From assembly GCA_918797485.1 (NCBI GenBank), contig CAKKNE010000003.1:4092001-4156000 (forward strand): a stretch of DNA of 64,000 nt, written 5' to 3'. A program made the position numbers and the translations under genes. Of this stretch, positions 1 through 9,200 are shown piece after piece. Below the pieces are notes generated by a model. It did not search any database and was not told the DNA's origin. It saw only the letters and a list, made by a program, of their open reading frames with translations. Source of the DNA: Pelagomonas calceolata (lineage: Eukaryota > Sar > Pelagophyceae > Pelagomonadales > Pelagomonadaceae). Position 1 is the first letter of the stretch. The number at the start of each line of letters is the position of its first letter.

Positions 1-822
1 ATTTTTGATCAAAGGGGCTCGGGCAAGAGCCAGCCCAACGCCGCCGAGGATTTACAAGGGAGTCTGATTGAAAATAACACTCCTAAATTAGTAGAGGACA
101 TCGAGAAGCTGCGGGAGCATTTGAAGGTGGACAAGTGGGGGATGGTCCTCGGCGGGTCCTGGGGCTCGACTTTGGCATTAGCGTACGCCGAGGCCCACCC
201 GGCGAAGGTGCGCACGCTACTATTGCGGGGCGTCTTCTTGTTCGAGCCCGAAGAAGTAGATTATCTGTTCGCCAAGGGCGGCACGCAGGGCCAGCACCCC
301 GCGGCCTGGGCGGCCTACTGCAACTACATCCGCGACACGTCCGACGATTTTGAGTCAGAGCGCCAGAATTTATTAGGAGCCTACTGGAAGCGCCTCACGT
401 CCGACGACGCGGCCACGCGCCTCGCCGCCGCGAGCGCCTTCGTGGGCTACGAGCTGTCCATCTCCAAGACCTTCGTGGAAGACAAGATCATCCGCGAGTG
501 CCTCGAGACGCCGTCGCAATTGGTACCCTTCGCGGTCATGGAGGTGTCCTACATGCTGAACGCGGGCTTCATGTCGCGGGGGCAATTGATCGCCGAGGTC
601 GGCAAGCTCTCTTCCTTAGAACGGGTGTGCATCAGCCACGGGCGCTCGGACTTCGTCTGCCAGCCCGTCTCCGCGTATCGGCTGAGCGAAGCCTTGGGCA
701 AGCTCAAGGTCCCGGTCGACCTGGACTTCGTCGCCGCGGCGGGCCACAGCGACACGGAGCCGGGGCTCGTGTCGTCGATGATTACTCATAGCGATGCGAT
801 CCGCGACCTGCTGGCGAAGTGA
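1..822 (+). CDS. Proline iminopeptidase (alpha/beta hydrolase), 5' end missing
   Basis: The frame is open from base 1, so the N-terminus lies outside the window. The product removes N-terminal proline from peptides and belongs to peptidase family S33. The first visible residues are the family's DQRGSGKS oxyanion-hole region, followed by an NTPKLVEDIEKLREHL stretch. The nucleophile elbow GGSWGS comes near residue 53. The catalytic Asp is in HGRSDF (about residue 220) and the His in AAGHSD (about residue 243). The cap region between them is complete. The stop is TGA at 820-822. A remnant of the introner core (GCGTCGACGGCGT) lies just downstream at about 829-841. Cytosolic or organellar location cannot be told without the N-terminus. 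Confidence 0.93.
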   Translation: MFDQRGSGKSQPNAAEDLQGSLIENNTPKLVEDIEKLREHLKVDKWGMVLGGSWGSTLALAYAEAHPAKVRTLLLRGVFLFEPEEVDYLFAKGGTQGQHPAAWAAYCNYIRDTSDDFESERQNLLGAYWKRLTSDDAATRLAAASAFVGYELSISKTFVEDKIIRECLETPSQLVPFAVMEVSYMLNAGFMSRGQLIAEVGKLSSLERVCISHGRSDFVCQPVSAYRLSEALGKLKVPVDLDFVAAAGHSDTEPGLVSSMITHSDAIRDLLAK

Positions 823-867
823 GTGGTCGCGTCGACGGCGTATGGGGGCCTATAATACAAAGTCTAG

Positions 868-1875
868 TTAAGTCTTCAACCTCAAGTCCACGGACCCGCC
901 AATGCCACGGCTCGAGCAGAACCGGATGAAGAGGCCGTCCCGCCGGACGGTCCCGGTCACGGCGACCTCGAAATTTTGGTACCGCTCGAGCCAGGCGCAG
1001 CGGTCGCCGGACCAGCGGCCGGCCAACGAATATCTCCCGTCCTTACCGTCGACGCCGGCGCCCGTGAGAGAACCGTCCGCGCCGAAGTGTAGGTCGGAGA
1101 CCACCGTTTGGTCCCATCCAGCGTCCTCCACGCTCGCGCCCTCGTACCGCCCGGAGACCGGTCGCTGCACGCTTGCGTCAAAGTCACGTTCGAGCGTCCG
1201 CGTGAGATTCTTCCACTCGTCGAGCTTCTTGCTGTACACGTTTCGCGACCTCGCGTCCACCGCAAGATAGGGGAGAAAGGAAACTCCGATGAACGCCAAG
1301 CCTACGAGGTTGTTGGATGGCTCCGCCGCGACCGTATCGCCCCCCACGACATAATTCCGCGCCGGCCGGCTCGCGAGCGCGGAACGGCCTTCGAGGTGGC
1401 CGAACGACGGCGCGTAGAAGACCGGCGGCGCCGTCCTCCGCCGGGCGGGCCGCTTCCAGGTCCGCTGGTTCGTGATGGCGTTGTGCCAGCAGGGAAAGCC
1501 CGCCTCGTCCATGTAACACCGCCAGCCGAGCTGCGACAGGCTGAGGTAACGCGACGAGGATCCGCCTCTGCCTCCGCCTCCGCCTCCGCCTCCGCCGCCG
1601 CCGCCGCCCTTCGCGTGCGCCGGCGGCGCGAAGAGCAGGACGACGGCGAGCAGCGCGTTCGCCGCGAGCACGCGCAGGGCTCGTCGCCAGCGCGTCGCTC
1701 GGGGAACGCGCGGCGCGGTCGGTGGCCTGAGGCCAAGATTGGCAGCAGGTGGGGCTGTAGGAGTCGGCCTGCTCACCGAGAGAGCAGCGCTGCCCCTCAC
1801 GCGAGGCAAGCGCGTTCGTGGGGCGAACGCAGCCGTGGACGCCAACAACGCGACGCGCAACGCGGAGGGTGCCAT
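868..1875 (-). CDS. Plastid-type glycine-rich protein with WW-like domain (paralogue 1)
   Basis: A 335-aa protein of unknown function. The ATG at 1875 opens a hydrophobic leader ending in ASTAAFAP, the F-A-P motif used at the signal-peptide/transit-peptide junction in stramenopile plastid proteins. A second hydrophobic segment (ANALLAVVLLFAPPAHA) could be a thylakoid signal. A poly-glycine run encoded by a GCC/TCC-type microsatellite follows. Then comes a WW-like domain: GWRCYMDEAGFPCWHN, with the second aromatic and the TWKRP ending. The last ~110 residues (from about TRTLERDFDAS) are shared with the next upstream gene, including the motifs QRPVSG, FGADGS and GRWSGDRCAW. The two genes are therefore tandem duplicates in the same orientation about 170 bp apart. 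Confidence 0.8.
   Translation of the reverse strand: MAPSALRVALLASTAAFAPRTRLPRVRGSAALSVSRPTPTAPPAANLGLRPPTAPRVPRATRWRRALRVLAANALLAVVLLFAPPAHAKGGGGGGGGGGGGGRGGSSSRYLSLSQLGWRCYMDEAGFPCWHNAITNQRTWKRPARRRTAPPVFYAPSFGHLEGRSALASRPARNYVVGGDTVAAEPSNNLVGLAFIGVSFLPYLAVDARSRNVYSKKLDEWKNLTRTLERDFDASVQRPVSGRYEGASVEDAGWDQTVVSDLHFGADGSLTGAGVDGKDGRYSLAGRWSGDRCAWLERYQNFEVAVTGTVRRDGLFIRFCSSRGIGGSVDLRLKT
1562..1608. repeat. GCC/TCC trinucleotide microsatellite coding for poly-Gly
   Basis: Repeated CCGCCT and CCG units. On the minus strand they encode the uninterrupted glycine run of the WW-domain protein. Length variation here would be in frame. Confidence 0.85.
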
Positions 1876-2041
1876 TTTGCGTACGTTAGCCAAAGCCAAC
1901 CGAGGAATGCTCTCCGAAAAATACCCGCGCGGCGCGATCCGCGCTCACGAAGTAGATCCGGTCTATTGAGCACAAGTCTAGTTAGTTATCGCGTCGAAGG
2001 CGTGGGGAAAAGGGGACAGGTAAAAAAGCACAAGGAGTCGG

Positions 2042-2962
2042 TCACGCGGCCGTCCGCAGCTTGAGGTCCGCAGACCCAGAAATGCCGCGCGACGAGCAAA
2101 AGAGGATAAAGATGTCGCCACTCCTCTCCACCGTACCAGTCACGGCGACCTCGAAGCCGTCGCGGTACCGCTCGATCCACGCGCAGCGGTCGCCGGACCA
2201 GCGCCCGGACAGCGTGTACGCGCCATCGACCCCATCTATGCCGTCGCCCTTGATAGAACCGTCCGCGCCAAAGCTCAGATTTGACACGACGGCCTGGTCG
2301 CCTTTGTCGTCCTCGGCGCTGTCGCCGCAGTACTGGCCGGACACCGGCCGCTGCACCGGAGCCCTGCTGGCGTCGAAGTCTTTCTCCAGCGTCCGCATGA
2401 GGCTCTTGACGTCGGCGAGCTCCTGAGCATACAACGCGAGGCCGCCCGACCGCCTCCGCCGCTGCGCGCCCTCGCGTTCCTCGCCGCCGAGGGTACTGGC
2501 TAGCACAAGACCCGTGACCGCCACGGGCAGGGCGTAATCGAGAACGTTCGGCGGGCGCACGACGACCGGCCCGCCGCCGCCGACGTAGTAGCTGCGCGTC
2601 GGCTGGCGGATGACCACGGTCCGCGCGGGCGCCGCGTACGACCGCATCGGTGCCGACGAGTATGATGACGACGAGTAGGACGAGGAAGACGGCGCGGACG
2701 AGGCGCCGTAGCCACCGCCCTTGGCGAGCGCCGCGCCGGGTGTGAGAGTGGCCGCGGCGCCAACGAGGCCGCCGAGGACGCGCGCGGCGGCCTTTATTCG
2801 CAGCGTCGCAGCGGTGGCGTCGATCGCTGGTGCATTTGCCGCGACGGCGTCCACTGGTGCGTGCCGTGCCGGAGAGCTGCGGAACGCTCTCCGTGCTACA
2901 GGTGGCTGTAGAGCTGCCGCCGAGGTCAAAGCTATGCCAAGACTGACCAAACGCGTCATCAT
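2042..2962 (-). CDS. Plastid-type protein, paralogue 2 of the tandem pair
   Basis: A 306-aa protein of unknown function. Adjacent ATGs at 2962 and 2959 start a leader (TRLVSLGIALTSAAALQPP) of plastid-targeting type, followed by a basic stretch rich in Arg and Ala. A second hydrophobic segment ends in GAALAKGG. A Ser/Tyr-rich region and a short hydrophobic segment (YALPVAVTGLVLAS) come before the conserved C-terminal ~110 residues shared with the gene at 868-1875 (RTLEKDFDAS, QRPVSG, FGADGSI, GRWSGDRCAW, FCSSRGISGS). This copy has no WW domain and no long poly-Gly, so the paralogues keep the C-terminal domain and differ in the middle. The upstream in-frame codons to 3175 have no supporting features. 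Confidence 0.8.
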   Translation of the reverse strand: MMTRLVSLGIALTSAAALQPPVARRAFRSSPARHAPVDAVAANAPAIDATAATLRIKAAARVLGGLVGAAATLTPGAALAKGGGYGASSAPSSSSYSSSSYSSAPMRSYAAPARTVVIRQPTRSYYVGGGGPVVVRPPNVLDYALPVAVTGLVLASTLGGEEREGAQRRRRSGGLALYAQELADVKSLMRTLEKDFDASRAPVQRPVSGQYCGDSAEDDKGDQAVVSNLSFGADGSIKGDGIDGVDGAYTLSGRWSGDRCAWIERYRDGFEVAVTGTVERSGDIFILFCSSRGISGSADLKLRTAA

Positions 2963-3381
2963 TGGTGAGATGCTGTCCTTTGCAACGCTCCGTGTGATCT
3001 CTACAGCCCTCGGTAACGTTCTTTTGCTTTGCTCCGATCCGAGTGCCAAGCTAGTGATCAACACACTAGCGCTTCCTGGGAAAAACGCGGGAGCCCTCTG
3101 AATGCAACATCCGGAATTCAAAGAGGGCCCGGCACGACTCCTGGACCCAATCCGGGTACCCCAGCCTGATGGCAAGTCGGCCCTTGGCTATAGACCCAGA
3201 GTTAATTGTAACGCGACGAGCAACGCCCCCGATCAGCAAACCGCGCGCGGCGCGGGCGTCTCCGTCTCGCGCAAGGAGCGCACGCGCTGGCGCTCACCGT
3301 GAAACGGGCGAGCCCAGAGCATTTAGAGGCAAACACTTAAAGCCGAGGGAAGGCCGCGCGGCCCCGCCCTCACCGCCGCAA

Positions 3382-4557
3382 ATGATGCTTTGTATCATTG
3401 CCGCGGCGGCGCTGGCGGCGCGCGGCGCCGGTGAAATTGTTATTGAGGACTTCGCCGGCCCCGTCGACGCCTTCTTCCTCGACGACGGGACCGCTGCCGG
3501 CCTGCCGTCGTCGGGAAATTCGGCGCTCGAGAAGGTCGACGACGGCTTACGGCTGAATTACGACGTCGCGCGCAACGGCCCCTTCGGTGCCGCTCTAATG
3601 GGCAAGATTTGGGACGGCTACCGCGACCTCTCGAACGCGTCGAGCATCCGGCTGACGTACCGCGTCGAGGCGGCGTCGAGCCTCCCCGGCCACGCGACGC
3701 TCGGCGTCGTGCTCCTCGACGGCAGGGCGTGCGGCCTCGCGCCCCACTGTAGTGCAGGCATCGGGCTCGCCCTGACGGACTACCTGGCGTCGGGAAATGT
3801 CGTTCTCGACAAACTGGGCGGCTGGCGGACCCTCGAGATCGACCTCTGCGGCGAGGCGAACCCCTACGCGCCGTTCTTCGGCCTGGACCGAGAAGGGAGG
3901 AGCCTCGACCCCGCGACGGTCCAGGGCTGGCGCCTCGGCATCGTCGTCGATTCTCTGGCGGGAATGGGAAATCCCGCGACCGGGTCGATCGTCTTTGGCG
4001 AGCTCGCGGCCGTCGGCGCCGGCCCGGCAAAACCGCCGCCCTGCGCGCCGCCGCCGCGGGCCGGCGCGCGCGAGCTTGTGGACGTGCGCGTCAACAAAGC
4101 GTCAGCTATGAAAGTCTTTGAGCTCGGGCTCCGGCACTGCGCGGAGCACTGCGCGAACGACGGGGCGTGTGCCTACTTTTCCACGGACCCGCGCCGGAAC
4201 CCGCCCGTCGGCGCCTACCCGAGCTGCTATCTCTTCGCCGAGCTGCACGCGGACGACGTGACCTTCGCCGCGCCGGGCGCGCCGGACGGCGTGCGGACGT
4301 GGTGGTATGAGGACGCGCGCGAGGCGCTCTGCGACGCGTGCGCGTGCGACGCGGCGACGCGGCGGGCCGACTGCACGCGCGCGGACCTCGCGACGGCGCC
4401 GCGCCCGTCGGCCGGCTTCGACCCGCTGTCGATAGACCTGAGCGGCAACGAGCGGCTCGTCGTGCTCGGGGCGCTCTCGGACTTTCCGAGCCTCGAGCGC
4501 GTCACGCTGCCGCACGCGCTCACGTTGTCAAGCAGCGCGGCGACGGCATGCTCGTAA
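3382..4557 (+). CDS. Secreted protein with LRR-like C-terminus, probably truncated
   Basis: A 391-aa ORF. The N-terminus (MMLCIIAAAALAARGAG) is a signal peptide. Residues ~20-215 form a domain with features of a carbohydrate-binding or CIA30-like beta sandwich (IVIEDFAGPVDAFFLDDG, GWRTLEIDLCGEANPY, GWRLGIVVDS); the family name is inference. A Cys-rich segment follows (CAEHCANDGACAYF, CDACACDAATRRADC), then the start of a leucine-rich repeat (IDLSGNERLVVLGAL, FPSLERVTLP). The ORF runs into the antisense end of the neighbouring ankyrin gene near 4522 and stops at 4557. The LRR array therefore ends abruptly, and the last ~11 residues are unlikely to belong to the original protein. Confidence 0.65.
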   Translation: MMLCIIAAAALAARGAGEIVIEDFAGPVDAFFLDDGTAAGLPSSGNSALEKVDDGLRLNYDVARNGPFGAALMGKIWDGYRDLSNASSIRLTYRVEAASSLPGHATLGVVLLDGRACGLAPHCSAGIGLALTDYLASGNVVLDKLGGWRTLEIDLCGEANPYAPFFGLDREGRSLDPATVQGWRLGIVVDSLAGMGNPATGSIVFGELAAVGAGPAKPPPCAPPPRAGARELVDVRVNKASAMKVFELGLRHCAEHCANDGACAYFSTDPRRNPPVGAYPSCYLFAELHADDVTFAAPGAPDGVRTWWYEDAREALCDACACDAATRRADCTRADLATAPRPSAGFDPLSIDLSGNERLVVLGALSDFPSLERVTLPHALTLSSSAATACS

Positions 4558-5673
4558 CCATGCTCAGACGCCCAGTAGAGCGGCGTCGGACTTCCTAGAC
4601 CCAAATGATTCCTGCGCTTGTTGGGGTCCGCGCCCGCGTCGAGCAGGAGCCTTATGACGCGCTCGTTGGGGGCTTTGTCCTTGCCATTGCCATCAACCCC
4701 CAAGATCGCGTACCAGAGCGCGTTGAATCCATCTTTATTGGTCACCCCGACGTCGGCGCCGCGGTCCAGCAGTAGCGCTACGGTTTCGGCATGCCCCCCG
4801 CTCACGGCTCCCATCAACGCGGTCTGCGCATGGTAGCCTTTCGCCGCGCCGTCTTCCATGCATATCGTGTCCATCGTCACACCATGGTCGAGCAAGGCCC
4901 CGACGCAGGCCGTGTGGCCCTGTCTCGCCGCGTGATACAGCGCGTTGCCACCGTCAATATCGGTCGTCGAATCAAAGACCTCGGTGTCGGCGCCAAATTC
5001 TAGCAGCACTTTGACCAGGGCCGGGCGCCCCGCCATTGGCGCCGCTTTGCCTGGTTGGGGCACAGGTACCCCCTGGTCAATATTGCACGCCGCCATGAGC
5101 GCGGTCAGCCCCTGGCGGCGCACATTGACGTTCGCGCCGGCCTCGAGCAAAACCCTGGCGACCCCCGCCTGGTTGTGCTCGACCGTTCGCCACAGCGGAG
5201 GCGCTGGGCCCTCTTCGTCGACTGGGGCGCCCGCGCGGATCAGGCTCTTCGCCACCTCCTCCGCGTCGCCGCGGGCGTACGTGGCGACCTGCTGGAGGGC
5301 CGTGGCCCGCGCCTCGTTGGTCTCGTCGCAGTAGCTCGGGTCCGCGCCCGCCGCGAGCAACCGATCGACGACCGCGAGGTGGCCGTGCTGCGCCGCATAC
5401 ATGAGAGCGCTCACGCCGTTGACGACGGCGTTTGGATTCGCGCCGTCGGCCAGGCAGACGGCCGCAGACCTCGACGATTTTGTCGTTGCCGGTATTGGCG
5501 GCGTAGAGGAGCTGCTGGTCGAGATCCGACAGGCCCTCGTCCGACGCGCACGACTCGCCGCGGTTATTCTTTGCGAAAAGGTTCATCTTCGCCTCGTAGG
5601 ACGGCGCCCCCTTTGAGTTTATCGCGACGGCGCGCGGGCACGCGACGGCCGCCGCCAGGAGTAGTTTCAACAT
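4522..5673 (-). pseudogene. Ankyrin-repeat protein with one frameshift and lost 3' end
   Basis: The ATG at 5673 starts a signal peptide (MLKLLLAAAVACPRAVA). About 70 residues later, near 5462, the frame breaks inside the first ankyrin repeat: ...NDKIVEVC in one frame continues as AVCLADGANPNAV in the next. One extra G in TGCGGCC would account for it. The second frame then encodes about eight ankyrin repeats (LMYAAQHGHLAVVDRLLAAG, ALYHAARQGHTACVGALLDHG, and others) until ...AVAALLDN at 4522. Beyond that, the open frame continues only as the antisense of the LRR-like gene. The gene is thus broken at both ends of the array, unless the frameshift is a sequencing error. Ankyrin arrays bind proteins; no partner can be named. 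Confidence 0.75.
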
Positions 5674-6237
5674 TTTGCTGCAACTTTTCAGAGAGAGTTG
5701 ACCGGTCACGGACGTTAGATTAAGCCTGCAACTTTTTCGAGAGAGAAGCAACTTTTTCAGTGTGTGTTTTCAGAGGGAGAATTGTAGTTTCAGTGCCTCC
5801 ACGCCCTTTTTTAGACTTCACGACGTTTAAGAGACAGGCCTAGGGCGCCGCGTGGCGAAGTTAGGATGCGCGTGGTCCAAAAACAGAAAAAGCCCGTGCT
5901 TCCTAGTGTCTTACTGGCCGCTAGCTCACCTGCGCCAGAGCATCGCGTCGCCGTGTCACTGCGGCGCGGCGCAACGCTTTGGCGGCACAGGTATCGCATC
6001 GCGGCGCCAGCAGGCCAGCGTTCAAGCAGTCAAACGTACTGCTGCGCCCCGAGCCCCGCCCCTCACAAGCAGCACTCGCTTGTGCGGCACGCGCATTGAG
6101 CCGCAAGCGACGCCGCCGCGGCCCGGGCGCCCGGAATCAGTGCGCGACGCCGCCGCCGCAGCGTTCACTGATCAACGCGCGCGCGCCAGTCGCCACCAGC
6201 CGTGCCACCCGCCGAGTGCCGAGCGCGAGCCGTAACG
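5674..6237. other. Intergenic region with one 24-bp palindromic motif
   Basis: Upstream of both the ankyrin gene (minus) and the bromodomain gene (plus). It holds one copy of the CTAGTGTCTTAC motif at 5903-5925. I see no further gene; the short ORFs here have no recognisable content. Confidence 0.6.
5903..5925 (+). repeat. Dispersed palindromic motif, copy 1
   Basis: CTAGTGTCTTACtGGCCGCTAGC, an imperfect palindrome with GCTAG/CTAGC-type ends. It is about 310 bp upstream of the bromodomain gene. Four related copies occur in the window. Confidence 0.7.
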
Positions 6238-9200
6238 ATGGCCACGGCGGGAGGTGCCTGGCGGCAAGCGGCCTCGAACCTACTGGACGTCCTGAAAGAA
6301 ATGGACATAGGCCAAATTTTTGCTAAACCGGTAAACCAGCAAATTTACCGGGACTATTCCCAGTACGTGTCACAGCCCATGGATCTTGGACTAGTTCGAC
6401 AAAAACTCCCATCATACCGGAACGCGAAGCAGTTCGCGACGGATGTTAGACTTGTGTTTAGTAACGCTCTAGCCTACTGCGGGCGCGTCGACGCGACGCC
6501 CGATTTCAAAGCAGTAGCAACTCTAGCGAAGAAGATGCAGCGCCGGTTCGACAAAGACGCGCCCTTACGACCGTACTTGGCACCGACGCCTTTGCGGAAT
6601 CGAACGCCACCACCTGTTGATGAAAACTTAGCGGCGCAGATCGCGGCGAACGACGGCAAAGTGGCCATGCCGCGCGACGTCGAGACCTGTGTGTCGAGGG
6701 TGCACCAGTCGTTGAAGAGGGTGAAAGCAGCACAATCTTTCAGGACGCCCATCGAGACGGAGCGCTGGACGGACTACGAGCCGAAGGTCGGCGGCCAGGC
6801 GTTGGATTTGACGTCTGTGGAACACTCGTTCAAGCGCGGGGCTTTCCAGCAGGACTGCGGCGCCTGGGTCCTGCGGATGCGGCGGATTTCCGCGAATTGT
6901 TTGCGGTACAACACGGACACGCGGTTTCCCGAACTTAGACAGGACGCGAAGTTTTACCTGAAGGTGCGGGTCGGCGTCTGGCGCCTTCACGAGACGTCGA
7001 CGCGACCGCGAGAGAGTCCGCGGTCGCCGCGACGGCGCCGCCGCGACCGTGTGTCACACAGGCCCTCGAGAAGGAGCTCGCCCAGAAGGTCCGACCGGTC
7101 CTGCAAAGTGTCGGCTGCCCGACGCAAGCCATCGACGCGGCGGTCCCGAAATTATTGAGAAACTGGCCGCAAATATTAGAAGCCCTCGAGACGTCGATAC
7201 TAGCCCACTACGACGACCTGCCCCCGAAGGCGCAGATTTCGTATTACTTCCTGCACCCGTTCGGGGCCTACTTTCCGTCGCCCGACCAGAAGGAGTTTGT
7301 GGACGACTACGCGAGGCATGTGTCGGAGCCGATTTGTGTGGGCGATGTTGTCAGTCGATTGATCGAGGGGACCTATGACTCATTGGAACCGCTGAAGAAA
7401 GACGTCTCGAAGGTCTTCGCGAACGCCATGCAGTACTACGGTCCGGACGGGGCTGGTCGCAGATTGCATGAACCTTCAGATTGCGACGACTACGTCCAGC
7501 GGGCCCGGCGCTTCGACGAAGCTTGGACTAGTGTAGCGAAGACGCTCAAGAATCCGGGGCGGGAGGTCAAGAGTCCTACGCCGAAGAAAGACGTGAATAA
7601 CGCGGCGTTGCGCTGTCTGGATAAACTCAGAGACCACCGCGAGTCCGACGGTAGAGGTGGGAGTTATCAAGTGGCCACGCCGTTCCTGCACGCGAACATG
7701 TTGCCTACGCATAGCGAGTATTTACCGTGCATCGGCGGTGGCGATTCAGCGTCCTTTTTCGCGTCGCGGCGACGGCGTCGTGCATGCGATGAGAGGGTTG
7801 CGTCGCGGCGACGGCGTCTGACGTGACATCGCACAGGCCGCAAGAACTGTAGAGATTTTGACAGTATCGAAAGTCGAGGCAAGCGCCAGGGCTACTCGTC
7901 GTTGGAAGCCTTCGCGAATGATGTGAGGCGGTGCTTCCAGAACGCGCACGCCTGGCGGACGCGCTGCGACGACCTCGTGCGAGTTGGTAGCATGGACGCG
8001 AACACTTTAGCGATAGCGGTACTGATTGCGGCGTCCCGGGGCCTTTCTGAGATCATACGCCGTCGACGCGACTCGCCTCCATCAGACGAGGCCGTGGGTG
8101 GTTTTGGGGCGAGATCGCGACTCGATATATATCACGCACAGGCGGAGATCACGAACTCCGCCGACATCTTGCTGATTGTATTAGATGCGGCCCTCCGGCA
8201 GGAACGGAGCGACTTCAAGCCGATAGCACCGGCCAAGCGGGACGCCTCGCCAGCCAGACTGACGACGCCCAAAAAAATAAAGGGCCAGCCCTCGCCGACA
8301 AGTCCGAAGCCCTTCTGGCGGCTCCAGGCTGAGAGGTTATGGAGCAAAGTGACCAAACATGAGTGGGTCCGGAATGATGGGTTGCAGTCGTACGGCGGGA
8401 AGCTGCAGTGGTTTAGACCTACAGTAGAAGCCTTTCCTACCTTGCGAGAACATTACCTTGGTACGATAGCGAAACCGATGGATTTAGGACTGATCAATCA
8501 TAAGCTGATGAATGACGAATACGAGGGTCGGGAGCCGTTCGTTGAGGATTTACGTTTAGTTTTCTCCAACGCGGTACAATTTAACCGGCCGGCAGCACAA
8601 CAAGCCCAGTCGCAACAAGAACTGAACCCCCACTTCGTCATGGACGACTTGGCGGCCAAAACGTATGCGATCGCGACGCATTTGCTGAACTACGTCGACC
8701 ACCTCGAATTGGAGTCTTCACCGTGAGGAACTTCAAGCGCCCTTCAATTTGGGGTCTCTCGTGGTCGGAGTGCGGTGTTACTCTCCATACTGGGTCGAGG
8801 GCATCCCTCGGCGGTCGTGTCCGAGTTTGAGCTGAAAACAGGTTGATGTCCACACAGGTACTTCAAGGACGACATCGCCGACCCGCCGGCGACGCCCGCG
8901 ACGGCGGCGTCGATTACAAGGAATGGCATTTCTAGAGATAGATATACCTGTGTCTTGGACGAGGACGAAGAAGCTCGAGCTAAAAGACGGGAAGAGGCCG
9001 AGGCCGAAGCGGCTCGCTTGTCAGCGTTAGAAAGGGCCAAGCTGTCTGAGTCCGAGCTGCGTGCTGCCATGGATGAAAATAAACCTGCACCCGCACCGGC
9101 GCCGCCGGCGATTACTGCTGGTGACGCCGCGGTGATGGCGGCCTTCGGCGAGCTCGCGCCGCCCGCACCAGCGCCGGCGCCGGCGCCTGCCGCGCCCGTC

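Noticed and set aside
7727-7864. Alternative GT-AG intron 2 of the bromodomain gene
   Set aside because: It keeps frame but removes RKNCRDFD, which fits the bromodomain pattern; the GC-AG choice 7714-7836 keeps it.
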